This document shows positions 1-13,200 of a stretch of 64,000 bases of DNA, in pieces. The notes beneath the pieces were generated by a model. The model saw only the letters and a program-made list of their open reading frames with translations, was not told the origin of the DNA and ran no database searches. A program made the translations under genes and the position numbers. The stretch lies in NCBI GenBank assembly GCA_028829895.1, contig CM054182.1:17504001-17568000 (forward strand), read 5' to 3'. Every line of letters starts with the position of its first letter. The first letter of the stretch is position 1. This DNA comes from Sinotaia quadrata. Lineage: Eukaryota; Mollusca; Gastropoda; Architaenioglossa; Viviparidae.

Positions 1-1111
1 GATTAAAAAAAAGTTAAACTTAAAGTAGGATATATTATTAATCAAATAATAGCATCCTCTCCAACAATTTAAGCTTAAATATTTACAACTATTAAAAAAG
101 CTAAAGTATTATTTTTACCAAAGTCTGCTTAATATATAGATTAAAATTGGTTTACAGTAGAGTAGTGTCATCATAAAGAAATAATTAGAAATTATTGAAC
201 CGATGATCAGAAAATTGCAATCATACAGCTGCTAAAATTAACTTGCAGTTATTAAATAAATTCTTAAACAGTTAAAATGCAATGTTTATTGATATTAATA
301 CTAACCTATATAACCTTGTGAAGTGTCAAGATTGATCAGTTTCAAACTTTGCTACTGCTCTAAATTTTCAACAACAAAAAAAACGTACAAAACAGCTATT
401 GCTAAAATTTGCACTCAGTGCTTGTTTGGTTAACCAACGGGAACACTTGGCACAAAACTACAGCTTAACTCTTTCTATCCCAGATCCGGCTGTAGTCATA
501 TTTACTTGCCAACCATTTCTGCCCAAGTACGGCTGGGTTTGTTAAAAACTCAGGTTCTTATTCAGTTGGTTTTCACATTTGGTAGAAGCTCCTAGCTTTA
601 TTCCCTTCTGACAACCAATGTGTTTGATGGAAGAAGTTTTCAGCATTTCTTTGAGCGATTTTAAAAAATGCTGTACATCCATGACGAGTCAGAAAATACA
701 ATTTTCAGCAGTCAAAGTTGCTGAATTTGTCACAATCTATGACAGTGATGAAAGTGATGTTTTGAATGATTCTGATGAGGATTTTGTTCAATACACCACT
801 CCACTGACAACTGACATTTTGTTAATAAAGTATTTTGATTTTTTTTTCATTTTTCTTTCTTGTTTACCACTAATTATGGGAATATTAATAATAAATATAT
901 TCATATTTTTTCACAAAATTTATAGGAATATTTAACACTTATTCTTAAAGCAGTTCATTATTTTTTTTTAAAATACATGCATTAGAAAAGAAATTATGGG
1001 AAATTAAGTATAGCAGCCACTAACAGATGATTGTAAATTGTGTAAAATTTATTGTGTAATTTCTGCTTTTAATTTCTTGCTTGTAAAATAATCTTTTACC
1101 TTACTTGACAG
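1..1111 (+). other. Intron sequence before the first visible GBF1 exon
   Basis: No exon of the missing N-terminal part of GBF1 could be found here. The left part is plain AT-rich sequence. A different-looking, less AT-rich patch occupies about 420-835 (separate entry). Confidence 0.6.
455..835 (+). mobile_element. Degraded DNA-transposon-like patch, possibly piggyBac type
   Basis: Begins at a TTAA (474-477), the piggyBac target site, followed by a less AT-rich stretch containing the paired words agatccggctg and agtacggctggg. It then has a short open stretch from 618 ending in an acidic peptide, VTIYDSDESDVLNDSDEDF, of the kind seen at the N-terminus of piggyBac-like transposases. No second end and no catalytic region are visible. 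Class assignment is inference. Confidence 0.3.
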
Positions 1112-1221
1112 AACTGCTGAGGAAGTCTGCTGAGAACACTCTGATGGACATGGTACAGTTGTTGTTCACACGCCTACCACAGTTTAAAGAAGATCCTAAG
1201 TGGAGTGCCAATATGAAGAAG
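1112..1221 (+). CDS. GBF1: GBF1 exon 1 of window (end of DCB domain)
   Basis: Encodes residues 1-36 plus the last two bases of a split codon, including the conserved block [18 protein letters not shown] that closes the DCB dimerisation domain in GBF1. The acceptor is ttgacag and the donor is AAG/gtattt. It enters in phase 2, so an upstream coding exon must lie before the window. The donor edge is copied in the following intron. Confidence 0.93.
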
Positions 1222-4200
1222 GTATTTAATTACCACTTATTTGCTACTTCTCAACATGATGTAAAGAAATAGAATGTACATGAGTGCCATTCTCCAATAG
1301 AACATCATATCACACATGAGTGCCATTGTAGAAGGTAAATTATCTGTTTATTACCACCTTTTCACTGATTGAATAGCACCTTCACACAAATGCCATTATA
1401 GAAGGTATTTACGTCTTTATTACAACCTCTTCAATGATTGAATATCACATCACACAAAAACCATTATGACGATAATTATTTCTTTATTTAGCATGTTCCT
1501 GTTTCAAACCTGTTTAATAAGTCCCAGATTCAATCTGTAGTGCATGTATTAGTCAAGTTTAGCTCACTACCTGTTTAATAAGTCCCAGATTCAATCTGTA
1601 GTGCATGTATTAGTCAAGTTTAGCTCACTACCTGTTTAATGAGTCCCAGATTCAATCTGTAGTGCATGTATTAGTCAAGTTTAGCTCACTACCTGTTTAA
1701 TGAGTCCCAGATTCAATCTGTAGTGCATGTATTAGTCAAGTTTAGCTCACTACCTGTTTAATGAGTCCCAGATTCAATCTGTAGTGCATGTATTAGTCAA
1801 GTTTAGCTCACTACCTGTTTAATGAGTCCCAGATTCAATCTGTAGTTCATGTATTAGTCAAGTTTAGCTCACTACCTGTTTAATGAGTCCCAGATTCAAT
1901 CTGTAGTGCATGTATTAGTCAAGTTTAGCTCACTACCTGTTTAATGAGTCCCAGATTCAATCTGTAGTGCATGTATTAGTCAAGTTTAGCTCACTACCTG
2001 TTTAATGAGTCCCAGATTCAATCTGTAGTGCATGTATTAGTCAAGTTTAGCTCACTACCTGTTTAATGAGTCCCAGATTCAATCTGTAGTGCATGTATTA
2101 GTCAAGTTTAGCGCACTACCTGTTCACAGACAGATGCAACAAGAGACACTCACCTGAACCAAAGTGTTTTTAGGATTCCTGGATGCAGTGATGTCTTTGT
2201 TTGTCAGTGTTTCGAGTGCCTTTAAGATTTTCGGATGCAGTGATGTCTTTGCTTGTCAATGTTTCAAGTGTTTTTAAGATCTTCAGATGCAATTATATCT
2301 TTGCTTGTCAGTGTTTCAAGTGTTTTTTAAGATTCCAGGATGCAATGATGTCTTTGCAGACAATTTATGGAAGATCTGAGGAAATATTATATGGATGATT
2401 CACTCCCATGTTTACAGAAGTAAAAGAGTTAGTGTTTTGATTAATGGAAGTTCTGTCCTCAGTTCATGTATATAGTGCACACAGTATTAAAACATTCAGT
2501 GCTTTTTTGAGAGAGCAACTTATCTTGAGTGCACATCAAATACATTTTGTATTTTATTATCATTTAGTGTGTTTTACAGTTTTAGCATTGAGTTTTAATA
2601 ACCTGTGTTTGTATGCAATTTTTTTTCATTCCATATTTCTTGAGGTCTTATACCACATTTAGAATATTCTTCATCATCTGTCATTCCAGTTTTGTTTTGC
2701 TTTGTTCTTATGCCTTTTTTTAACGCTATTGGTTTGTTGTTACTTTTTGAACAGCTGAAGATGAGAACTGGAGGTGTAGATCCTTCACGAATCAGTAAGC
2801 GAAAGAGATCACCAAAATCTCGCTCCAAGCGTTCTCATCATCTTTCTGCACCTCCAACACTGGATTCCAGTGCCAAAACAGTTCCTGTTTCCAATGTTCC
2901 TGAGCAGGTTGACACCATGGTTACCAATACCGACATGTTTGAGCATGTTCCCTTTGAAAGACTGGCAACTACTCCAGGCTATGGGGAAGGAGAAGGGCTT
3001 ATTGATATTACTCAGAGCTTCCAAGTGAGTTGTTTTCTCGTAGTTATGTAATAGCTTTTGAGTGTTTATTTTATAGCTTTGAGTGTTTATTTTATAACTT
3101 TGAGTGTTTATTTTATAACTTTGATTATTTTATAGCTTTGAGTGTTTATTTTAGAGCTTTGGGTGGTTATTTAATAACTTTGATTATTTTATAGCTTTTG
3201 AGTTTTTATTTTATAACTTTGATTATTTTATAGCAATGAGTGTTTATTTTAGAGCTTTGAGTGTTTATTTTATAACTTTGAGTGTTTATTTTATAACTTT
3301 GGGTGTTTATTTTATAGATTTTTGTGTTTATTTTATAGCTTTGAGTTTTTATTTTATAGATTTATGTTTATTCTACAGTTGTGAGTATTTATTTTATAGA
3401 TTTGTATATTTTATAGCTGTGTGTTTATTTTATAGCTGTGAGCATTTATTTTATAGCTATGGGTGTTTATTTAATCTGTGGGTGTTTATTTTAATAACCA
3501 TGAGGGTTTATTTTATAACTTTGAGTGTTTATTTAATCTGTGAGTGTTTATTTTATGAGTGTTTATTTTATAACTGTGAGTGTTTATTTTATAGATTTTA
3601 TTAGCTCTCTTCTCTTCACCCATCCCACCTGTTTCCTGTGAATGTAAAACAGTAATCGATCACATGACCTTTTTTTAAATTTTGAGTGCATTTCTGTCAA
3701 ATGTGATAGTACAACAATTTGTAAAAAGATTCTTTTTATATACCAAACTATGTATACAAATATGATAGATACGACAGTTTGATTGATTGATTGAGTGTAG
3801 GGGGCGCTTCCGCCGCTTTCACGCACGACAGTTTGTAAAAAGATTCTTTTTATATATTGACATACAAGTGCGATAGACACAACAGGTTTTATTCTTTTTG
3901 TATACTTATTCACACAAACACATACATACACAGTTTGAATCTTAATAATCTTCTCATTAAATGTAGTTAGGAATAACATCATCTGATCCACCTCATGGAT
4001 AATGGAGTATTCTTTCCAGGCTGCTCAAGAGGCAGAAGCTGTTACTTTGACAACAGAAGAAACACTATCAGATTTATCTACAGGAGGTTCAGGAATGAAT
4101 GATTCTGGACAGATTCCAGAGGAGAAAGTTGAAGGAGGAGAGACACCCATATCACAGAGTAGTTTACTTACACTTAATGTTCCGGGTCAAGATGGTAACC

Positions 4201-7200
4201 TTAAGGTGGGTAAATCTATCTTATCAGTTCCATTTTTATATTAGTTTAAAATTCCTTAAGCGTGATGTGTTCTTTTTTATATTATTCCATTAAAAAAATA
4301 TAGTCTTGTTTGTCTTATTAAGACTGTACTTAAATTGTGGATGAGAGTGAATTTCACCCTAATGATTGCACACAACAGATGTCCACAGTCTTAAGAGTTA
4401 TCCTGTGTGAAAGCCTAAGAACATATGAACCATTAGTGATTCACAAAGCCAAGGGAAGCAGTAAAGGTCAAGATGTATTGCACATTGCAAAGACATTCTA
4501 TAAAACAATTAATATTTGTTGTGCAGAAGGCTGGCAGTGAGGCAGAATTAGGCTCTGAAACAGAGCGAACAAGCTACAACTCAGAACTGGGAGATGATAC
4601 AGACTCTGTCAATTCAGCAGATATGTCCTCTACTCATGAAAGTGAATTTGTCAATCCCAAGGGTGTCCGATTTCTGCAACAGCAACACCAGCATCACACA
4701 AGAGAAGGTTTCTTCTGACACTTTATTCTGATAGAAATATCACACAAGAGGTTTCTTCTAACATTTTTATTACTTCAAACATAAATTTATACTGATAGAA
4801 ATATCTCACAAGCCAGGGTTTATTTCTTAACTTTCAACATCTATCTTTCATTATTTCAAACAGATATTTATATATCAGATATATCACATAAGGCAGGGTT
4901 TGTTTTTTCATGTTAACATCCATCTTTATATTTTATGAGCTGAAAAATCCCAGATATTCCACTTTTTTTTTTTTTTTTTAGTTTCTTTTTGTAAATTAAA
5001 AGAAACAAAATCATATTAATTTATTTTAAACTAATATTAAAAATTATGATTGAATTAAATCTATATAAACTTCTATTGTGATCATGTTAGTTTCATAATC
5101 ATTATCATTGATAAAAGTTCATTGATTTGATATCAAACTATAATTTCTTTTAAGTTAAAATGAGCAAAATATTTTTTTTAAATCATGACTATGTGTTTCC
5201 AGGGTGGTATGTTCTTTAAATTTAGTTTGAAACATTTAATTTAGAAACCACTTAATACTTAAAGAGAAGTTACATTACTTACTGTCTAATGTAAAACTGA
5301 TGAAAAATTTTGATTTTGGTGGGGTGGATGGGTGGGGGGAATTTTAAATTTTAAAAATACTTTACTATCTTGAATGTTACATTTAGGAGCATAATTAAGA
5401 CTATTTATTTAATAGTTGATTTCAACAAGTGGTGACATCTTCCTTAAGGCAATGTGTGCCAGAGAAAAATCAGAATTTTAGGTTATTTTGTTTCTGTTTG
5501 CATTTTTAGACTGTTCAATTGTCTGTTTTCAGAATCAGCCATCAAACTATTGTTTTATGTAATAAAAGTGCTTTTCCTTCACTAACCGTCATATTTTTGG
5601 AGTGTTTTGTTTCAATTAATGTGTGAAATTACCTATTTTCAAACTTGAAATATGTCTTTCATTGGTACCAGCTGCCATGATTTATACACTGAAGAAATCA
5701 TTACCAGTTAACCTAAAATGGTGTCTGTTTTGATCACCCAGGCTGGGAAAATGGTTTGTATAAAAATATCTATGCTTCAATCAGCTTCTAAAAGTAACCA
5801 ATCTTGAAAAAGTAGCTAGCAGTTGAAAGGAATAATAAAAAACATCAAAAATTTTATTGTTGCTGCCACTGAAGAGGCAAAGTTGGACTCAGTGCCAAGT
5901 GAATAGAGAGTTCACATACTACTGATTCGCAATCCAATTTCTACTTCTAATGACAGTTTTCGGTGGGTGGGTGTGTGTGTGGAAGGAATCCCAGGACACA
6001 TTTCAAAAAAAGAATTGTATGCTTGTCTATTTTCAGAGAAAGATGCCATGTTTTTACCAAGTTGAAAATCAGATCATAGTTATAAATGGTTTTGAAATAT
6101 GTTAATAGGTGTTTCAGCTCATTTTTTTGTTTTAGCTTTGTTCCAAATTTTAGGAACAAGATTTCTCAAAACTAGCAGTTATATTTGAATGAACTGCACA
6201 TTTAATCATTATAGTGTTATTTGCATTGTGACAGAAGGAAATTTAGATTTGTTAAATAGATTTTATTCTCTTTGACTTGAAATTTGAGAAATAGCAAGCA
6301 ATAACTTTAAAAACTGTCTTTAAAATAATATATTTTAAATATATTATTAATATTATATATATTAATATTATATATTAAAAATATATAATTAAAAAAAGTA
6401 AAATTGATAAAAAGAAAACATGTCGCAATGTAGATACAGTCTATTTGTACACTTAAGTGAAGAAAAAAACATGAATTTGTTAACACATGGTAACTCTTGA
6501 TATTATTTCCAAAAAATCCAACTTGGCAGCTGCTTACTTTGGTTTCCACAGCAATGGATGGTTATTCTACATTTACAGAACCAAGAATTGTAAATTAATA
6601 CAACAGATTTTTTTTTTTTAATCATGCAGGGAAAAAATTTCATTTTACTGCCACACATTGCCTTCAAATATACTTCTAAGAATGTCATATTCACGAACCT
6701 GTCTACCCTCCGGTTTTAGTGGAAGAATCTCCCGGTTCTACCTCTAAACTTCCACTCTTCTACTTACTGAAGCGATTTTCTACTTTCAATTTCATTTTCA
6801 ATAATTTTCCGATCAGTTATGACAGGACGAAAAAACTGCTTGTTTCATATACAATCACCCGCTCTGTGTTAGCCAGCCGATTAGATAAGACAATCGTCTG
6901 CTAAGAGCTCTTTAACATAAGAGTCCTTTTTTAACACTTCCGGGGAATCTTATTTGTCGGCAGTTATTAATTTTACTTGACAAAACACAATTTTGCTTGT
7001 GAAATAAATATTTTCTTTAAATATTTTTTTATGTTTAAGAAGTCAGAGCTTGATGGGATAAGCACAATTCAGTGCATAACGTTTCTACTGCCCAATCGAC
7101 CGATAGACAAAGTTTGCATTTTCAAAATGACGACCAAGTAACGATAGTATATGCACTACACCTTGTCATTTTGACAATTATGAAATATTTATTTAACAAA

Positions 7201-10200
7201 TAATAATAATAATAGAACTGCTTATTTAATAGTTGATTTGTACTGCTCACAGATCTTAACTTCAAAATGCTTTCTTTCTTAGGTATTCCTCTTATCCCAT
7301 ATGGCTTGCCATGCGTGCGTGAATTATTTCGATTCCTCATTTCTTTAACCAACCCTTTGGATCGACATAACACAGACGTAATGATTCACATGGGACTCAG
7401 TCTTCTGACAGTTGCCTTGGAAACAGGTGCTGATCACATCAGCTGTTATAACTCACTTTTATACCTTGTGAAAGATGAACTTTGTCGCAGTTTGTCTATG
7501 GTGAGTTTGAAATTAATATCTTTCAGAATTGTAAGGTTTATTTATGCCAGGTTATTTTTACATTTTCACACACACGCACGCACACACACACAACACACAC
7601 ATGCACACAATAAATATTTATTTTGTAAGATTCCCTCATTACTTGTAATTAGTTTTTGGAAAATTAATTATAATCAAATCCATTAACTAAGTGGCATTGG
7701 TATCACACAGACCATTGTCATTACAGTGACATAGCTTCCTCATAATAGTATTACCTTTCTAATTAAAATGATACAGTTTTTTTCTTTTTTAATTTCCTGA
7801 GAATTTTTCATTTCTGTAAAATTTTCAGCTTCTACAGTCTGAGCGGTTGTCATTGTTTGCAGCAGCACTTCGTGTCAGCTTTCTTCTGTTCGAGTCCATG
7901 CGCTCACACCTTAAGTTTCAGTTGGAGGTAGGCCTGAGCAAAATGAATAAATTGTAAATGAGGTTTCCTTGTAATATTTGCTGTTCATTATTTTTTAATT
8001 GTTAAAAAAGGCTAGGGTATGGGAGATGTGTTGAGATTTTAAATAAGTAATATGTTCATACTCACTTTATCTGTCAGATAGTTTAATTGTTGTGATGTAT
8101 ATTCATTATTTCAGTTATATCTGACAAGGTTGAGCGAGATAGTTGTGACAGAAAGTCCCAAAATAACATATGACCAGCGTGAAATCGCTCTGGAGTCTAT
8201 AGTACAGATGTGGCGCATACCTGGGCTTGTGACTGAACTCTATTTGAATTATGACTGTGATCTGTATTGCTCCAATCTTTTTGAAGAGCTTACAAAACTT
8301 CTTTCTAAGGTCAGTCTTCACATTGCATCTTTTATTGGGCAGTAAAAATAAACAAATGTTTAAAATCATGACTAATCATAGTTTTGCCTTACTATAATGT
8401 CATTGATATAATTGAATTTTTCTGTTGAACCACTAAATATAAGTATAGAGGAGAAGGATATTCAGAGAATGACACTGAGTTATCATGATAGTAAATCTTA
8501 CAGAAAAAGTTTTCATGTGTTTGCACTGTTTTCTCCACAAGAAAACATAAAATATTTGTCAGTGGTTGAGTGCCTCGGAACTCTTTCATCGACAGAATGC
8601 ATTTCCAGTGTCAGGCCTCTTTACTACACATCTTCTGTCTCTGGATGCTTTGCTTACTGTGGTGGACAGTATCGACCAGCATTGTCACAGGCGTGTACTC
8701 ACTGCCACCAAGACAGCTGCTGGCATTGAGGGGGGAGACACTGACAAACACCAAGCTCAGCCCAACAGTAATGTGTTTTCTTCATTCCATGATTACAGAA
8801 ATTAACCAGTTTTATTTTTAATTGAAATTGATACAGCATATTTAGCAATGGTCTTTTTGCATGAATAATTAAGTCTTTCGGTGTTTTTTTTACTTTTCCT
8901 TGTATAATTTAATTGATATGATAGGTATTTTAAAGTAAATAAGTTTTCTTGACTGTTTAAGAGATGCCTTTGTTTTTATTCATTTCATATTACAAGTTAT
9001 TTTTATTAAATACATTAAAGAAATGATCTTTGAATAATTAGTTGACTGGTCTTCTGTGTTTTTTTTATTATTATTTCTGCTTGTATAGTTTATTGATATG
9101 ACAGTAAATGATACATTAGAGTAAAATAAGTTTTTTTAACAGACCTCCACACTAGAGGAGCATGTAATAAAAATACTTGAATATCTAGCAGATATAAGCA
9201 TTAGAGGGTGATACATACCTGAATACTTAACAGATGTCCACTGGAGGAGCATGTAATAAAAATACCTGATTATTGTGCAGACATCCACACTAGGTAGTGC
9301 AGACAGAGCACTGGAGGACAGAACAAAAATACTTGAATATTTGAAAGATGCCCTCAGTAGATAGAGCTAAAATATCTTAATACTAGATAGAGCTATGGAG
9401 GAGAGGATAGAGCTAAAATACTTGAATACTTAACAGATATCCACATTAGAGAACTGAACAACAATTACCTGATGCTTACAAGTTCAGTATAGCTCTTCAG
9501 CCTTCCACATACTCCCGTAGTGAAATAAGATTGAAGTGTTTTTTAATATGAAGTAGTTTCCTTGTGTCAGAACCCACTTAGAGATAAAGGGAGACTGGAA
9601 AGAAATAAGTATGAATGTCACAAAAAATCGGGCAGTGAACTCGCCAAAGTTTTTTTTTTTAAATTGGCTTTTGTTGTGTGTGGTTTTGCCTCTTTTTTTT
9701 TTTTTTTTTTTTGCTAGTCCAGCCAAGTGAAGCAAGCCATGTAATTGCACATTAGTGTCATGCCAGTCATGGTAAAGCTGAATCCTTTATAAACGCCTAT
9801 TTTGAGAATATATCTGACACCCTTACAATACATTTCTTCATACTTGCTCGTAATTTGAAAGTTGTAACTGTTTTATCTTCTTTTATTAAATATGTGTACA
9901 CTCTAATGCTAAGGGTCATATTAGTTTCTATACATTTTGAAAACGAACTTTTGATAAAAATAATTTACACCAACTGACGGAGGGCAGTTGAGGGTGTGCA
10001 CCAAACTGGTGTGACCTTTTTCACCCCCTTCCACCAACCCTCTTGCCCTCCACCTCTTAACGCAAGTGTGAGGCTGTGGGGTCCCACTGGAGCACTCCAG
10101 ATCAGAGAATGTCTGATGGTGGTGACGTAAAACTTCTCACACCAACCCCACCCCTGATTAAAAGAATTTTGATTTTTTTTTTGTTGTTGTATAAGTTCAG

Positions 10201-13200
10201 CAATTCAGTGTGAAACATTTTTACTAGATGTACTTGTAATTAAATGTACTAAGGATTCGAGAATTTAGCATTTTAGAACAAATAAGTAGTTGAACAAAGT
10301 GCACTCAAGGTAAATTAGCTTTTTCATTTACATGCCTAGGATTGTAGATAATTCAAGAAATCTCATGAATCTATTAAGTGGCAACCTACAATGGGGAGGC
10401 AGATCATGCCCTCTGGGTTAATGAGACAGGGCAGAAGGTTTAATTGTATGAAGACACAGCAAGACTCGGAGATGCTGAGGTGACAGTTTTTATTAACATT
10501 TAATTAGTGTTGTTTCATGCGCTAGGACCAGGACAATTAATTAGAAAAACTATGTCTTAGTTGGTACAATTTTTCTAGCCAATGGAACAGCGTTTTTAGC
10601 CCACTAGGGGGCACTGGCAATTGTAGTAAATAAAAAACTTATGTTTAGCCAAGAGAAAAGGAGAGATTCAGAAAACATGAGAGATTTTGAGATTCACTCA
10701 CACTGATTGACCTCCTGCCATGCAGCATGGCGGTACTGCCGGCTTAGCAAATTTTTCTCTCTATGATTTTTTTTTAACAGCAGATCAAAGACGCACTTGA
10801 GGACCTGAAGCAGGAATTAAAAAATGCAATTTTAATTTCTACTCAAACAACGAAGATAGTATGAGACTTGAGATGAGAGATCAGAAGATCAGAATTATTT
10901 TTCATTGGTGTTACATAGATAGCGTGACTTCTTCATTTATGTTGCTATGTTAAATAAGTACCCATATAGTTGTGATGGCAAAGAAGCTGGGCATCTTAAC
11001 ACAGTGAAGTTATCTGCTGAAATATTGTCCCAATCTATTGGCAAAATTCATTAACCATTTGGTGAGCCATTACAGTGCATCGGCAAAACAATCAAACAAG
11101 ACATTTTGCCTGTGGACAGCCAAAGTCTTTAAACCAGACCAATTCCAGGGTGGAGTGGTTACATCCATGCGGATTTCAATGGAGGGTAATACCATGCCAT
11201 GATGACACTCCACTGACAGCGGAGCACGACATCAACGTCACCAATTTATCAGTTGTCTGAGAACTACTCAATCTGCTCGACTTAACTTACATACAGGGAA
11301 GTCTGGACCTTAACCTACATACAGGGGGAGTCTGGACCCAACCTACAGACATGATAAGTTGTTTTGGATCAAGCAGAGAGCTGATCATTCGACACCAGAA
11401 GTGGGGAAGACCCAAGCACGAGCAAACCTGTGAGAGACAGAGACGACAGCAACTACATTTGAACTGTGACCCTCCTTCAGTTGTTTTTCCGTTTTTCCCT
11501 GCACAGCCGATTGTGTCATCTTTACATTGGACACACCCAACTTGATTTTTGAAGGGTACAAATTTAAAACACTATGAGTAATCAGAGATTTAATCTATTA
11601 TTAGAAACCTCAGTGTACATAGATTAATTATAAGTAGGGCTAAGTAAGGCATATGATTTGAACATACGATTTAATCTATTTTTATTGAACTTTCGAGAAG
11701 CAAATAGCTCCAGAACTCTGTAGTGACATTTTTTTAAATAACTATACTTTTTACCTATAGTTTTTTTTCATAACAGAAATTGCAGCACTTTGCATATTCT
11801 AATTTGTTTTGCTTTTTATTTACTTCTTTACTTTTTACTTACTTCTTTTCTTTACTTTTTCTTAATTTTCATCACCCAGCATTTAGAAAATTACTCCTTT
11901 ATTCCCAGAGAGCATGTTTTATGACTGAATGGTTTGTGAAATGAGTGATTAAGTTTTTCTTTTATCCATCGCACAATAGAGAACCTGTAGGACAATAAAG
12001 TTCAATCATATTCATCAAAAAATAGTAATTTGTCTGCTTTTGTTTTGAAAGGTGAGTGCAGTGACTACATTGTACTGTCCTGTATTGTTGACATTCTCCA
12101 CTTCACGATTCATATTTGCATACTTAACCATTGTATGCATAATAAAAGAGTCAGACAAACATCCTTGGTGTATGCATGCCTGACACTGTGATGAACAACA
12201 AACAGGTCCTACATAGTACTGACAAGCCTCTAAGGGACTGAATAAAGTTGTGACAGCAGAGACATGACGTAGATGATAGTGATACTCTACAACATTTTCC
12301 CATGTTCACTGTCTTTGTTCAACCCCCCCTTTCCCTTGGTAGGGACAGCGAATGTCTGGTAAATTATTCACTAAAAAAAAAATTTCTAGTCTAAAATAGT
12401 TTTGTTTTTGTTTTTTTTTTGGGGGGAACTAATTATCTGAAGTCTCAGGAATGGATTTAGTGACTGCTTATTGTCATAAGGAAATGCTGAAAGCCAGCAG
12501 GGATATGTCCAGAAACCAAACCTAGCAAATTTTGAAGGAGCTTTTCCAAGCTACTATGCACATAATGTCCTTCAGTGCTACACTTGTGTACCATGCTTCC
12601 TTCTGCAAGATTAGACTTTCTGAGCAGAGTATTCAGACACTAATTATCTCCACATTGTCATCAGATGATAGTACTTCCATGAAGGACCTACTTAGGGGCA
12701 CTGAAAATTTATCTACTTAGATAGAAGTGACATAGTCTATCTATTAGTGCCCATTTCTTCAAGCATTAGAGATAGTGGTAGTAATTTGGTTATCAGACAT
12801 TGTCATCTTGGCTAGAGCAAATCTTTAGAGATTTACATATATAAACATTCCGTATAGCATACCAAAATTCTGCCGGGGACCATAAGAATTGTAGCTATTT
12901 CATCCATTTTTTTTTTTTTAATTTTGGTCTTGATGAAGACTGTGGTAGCAGTAGATTGGAGGAAATTCTCTATCACTAGATTCTTACTGTGAGCTGGAAC
13001 TGTTGTAGCATTTCACCTAATTGAGTGCAGTAGTCTGCTTCAGTTGTCTGTCATGAATAGGAGCTTATTCCTCAGCTCTTTTTCACTAACATGTTTTGCA
13101 CATTGTAGATAAGTATATATTTTATTCTTATCAGGAAAATGCCTGTCTTCTGCCCATTATTCTCCTACAGTACGCTTTTCTGGTTGTATAGTAAAAAAAG

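Noticed and set aside
618..935. 105-codon frame as a host gene
   Set aside because: The acidic N-terminal part followed by AT-rich hydrophobic sequence suggests a transposon fragment running into intron; no homology to the missing GBF1 N-terminus.
1509..2125. Evenly spaced identical repeats resembling a CRISPR array
   Set aside because: Units are contiguous with no variable spacers, and the DNA is eukaryotic with spliced genes.
3025..3598. Exon 2 donor as source of the 20-bp repeat
   Set aside because: agagcttccaagtgagttg and agagctttgagtgtttatt are alike, but the unit is too short and simple to exclude chance.
3236..3604. 122-codon frame rich in Tyr/Phe (repeated SVYFI)
   Set aside because: Translation of the gtttattttatag repeat in intron 2.
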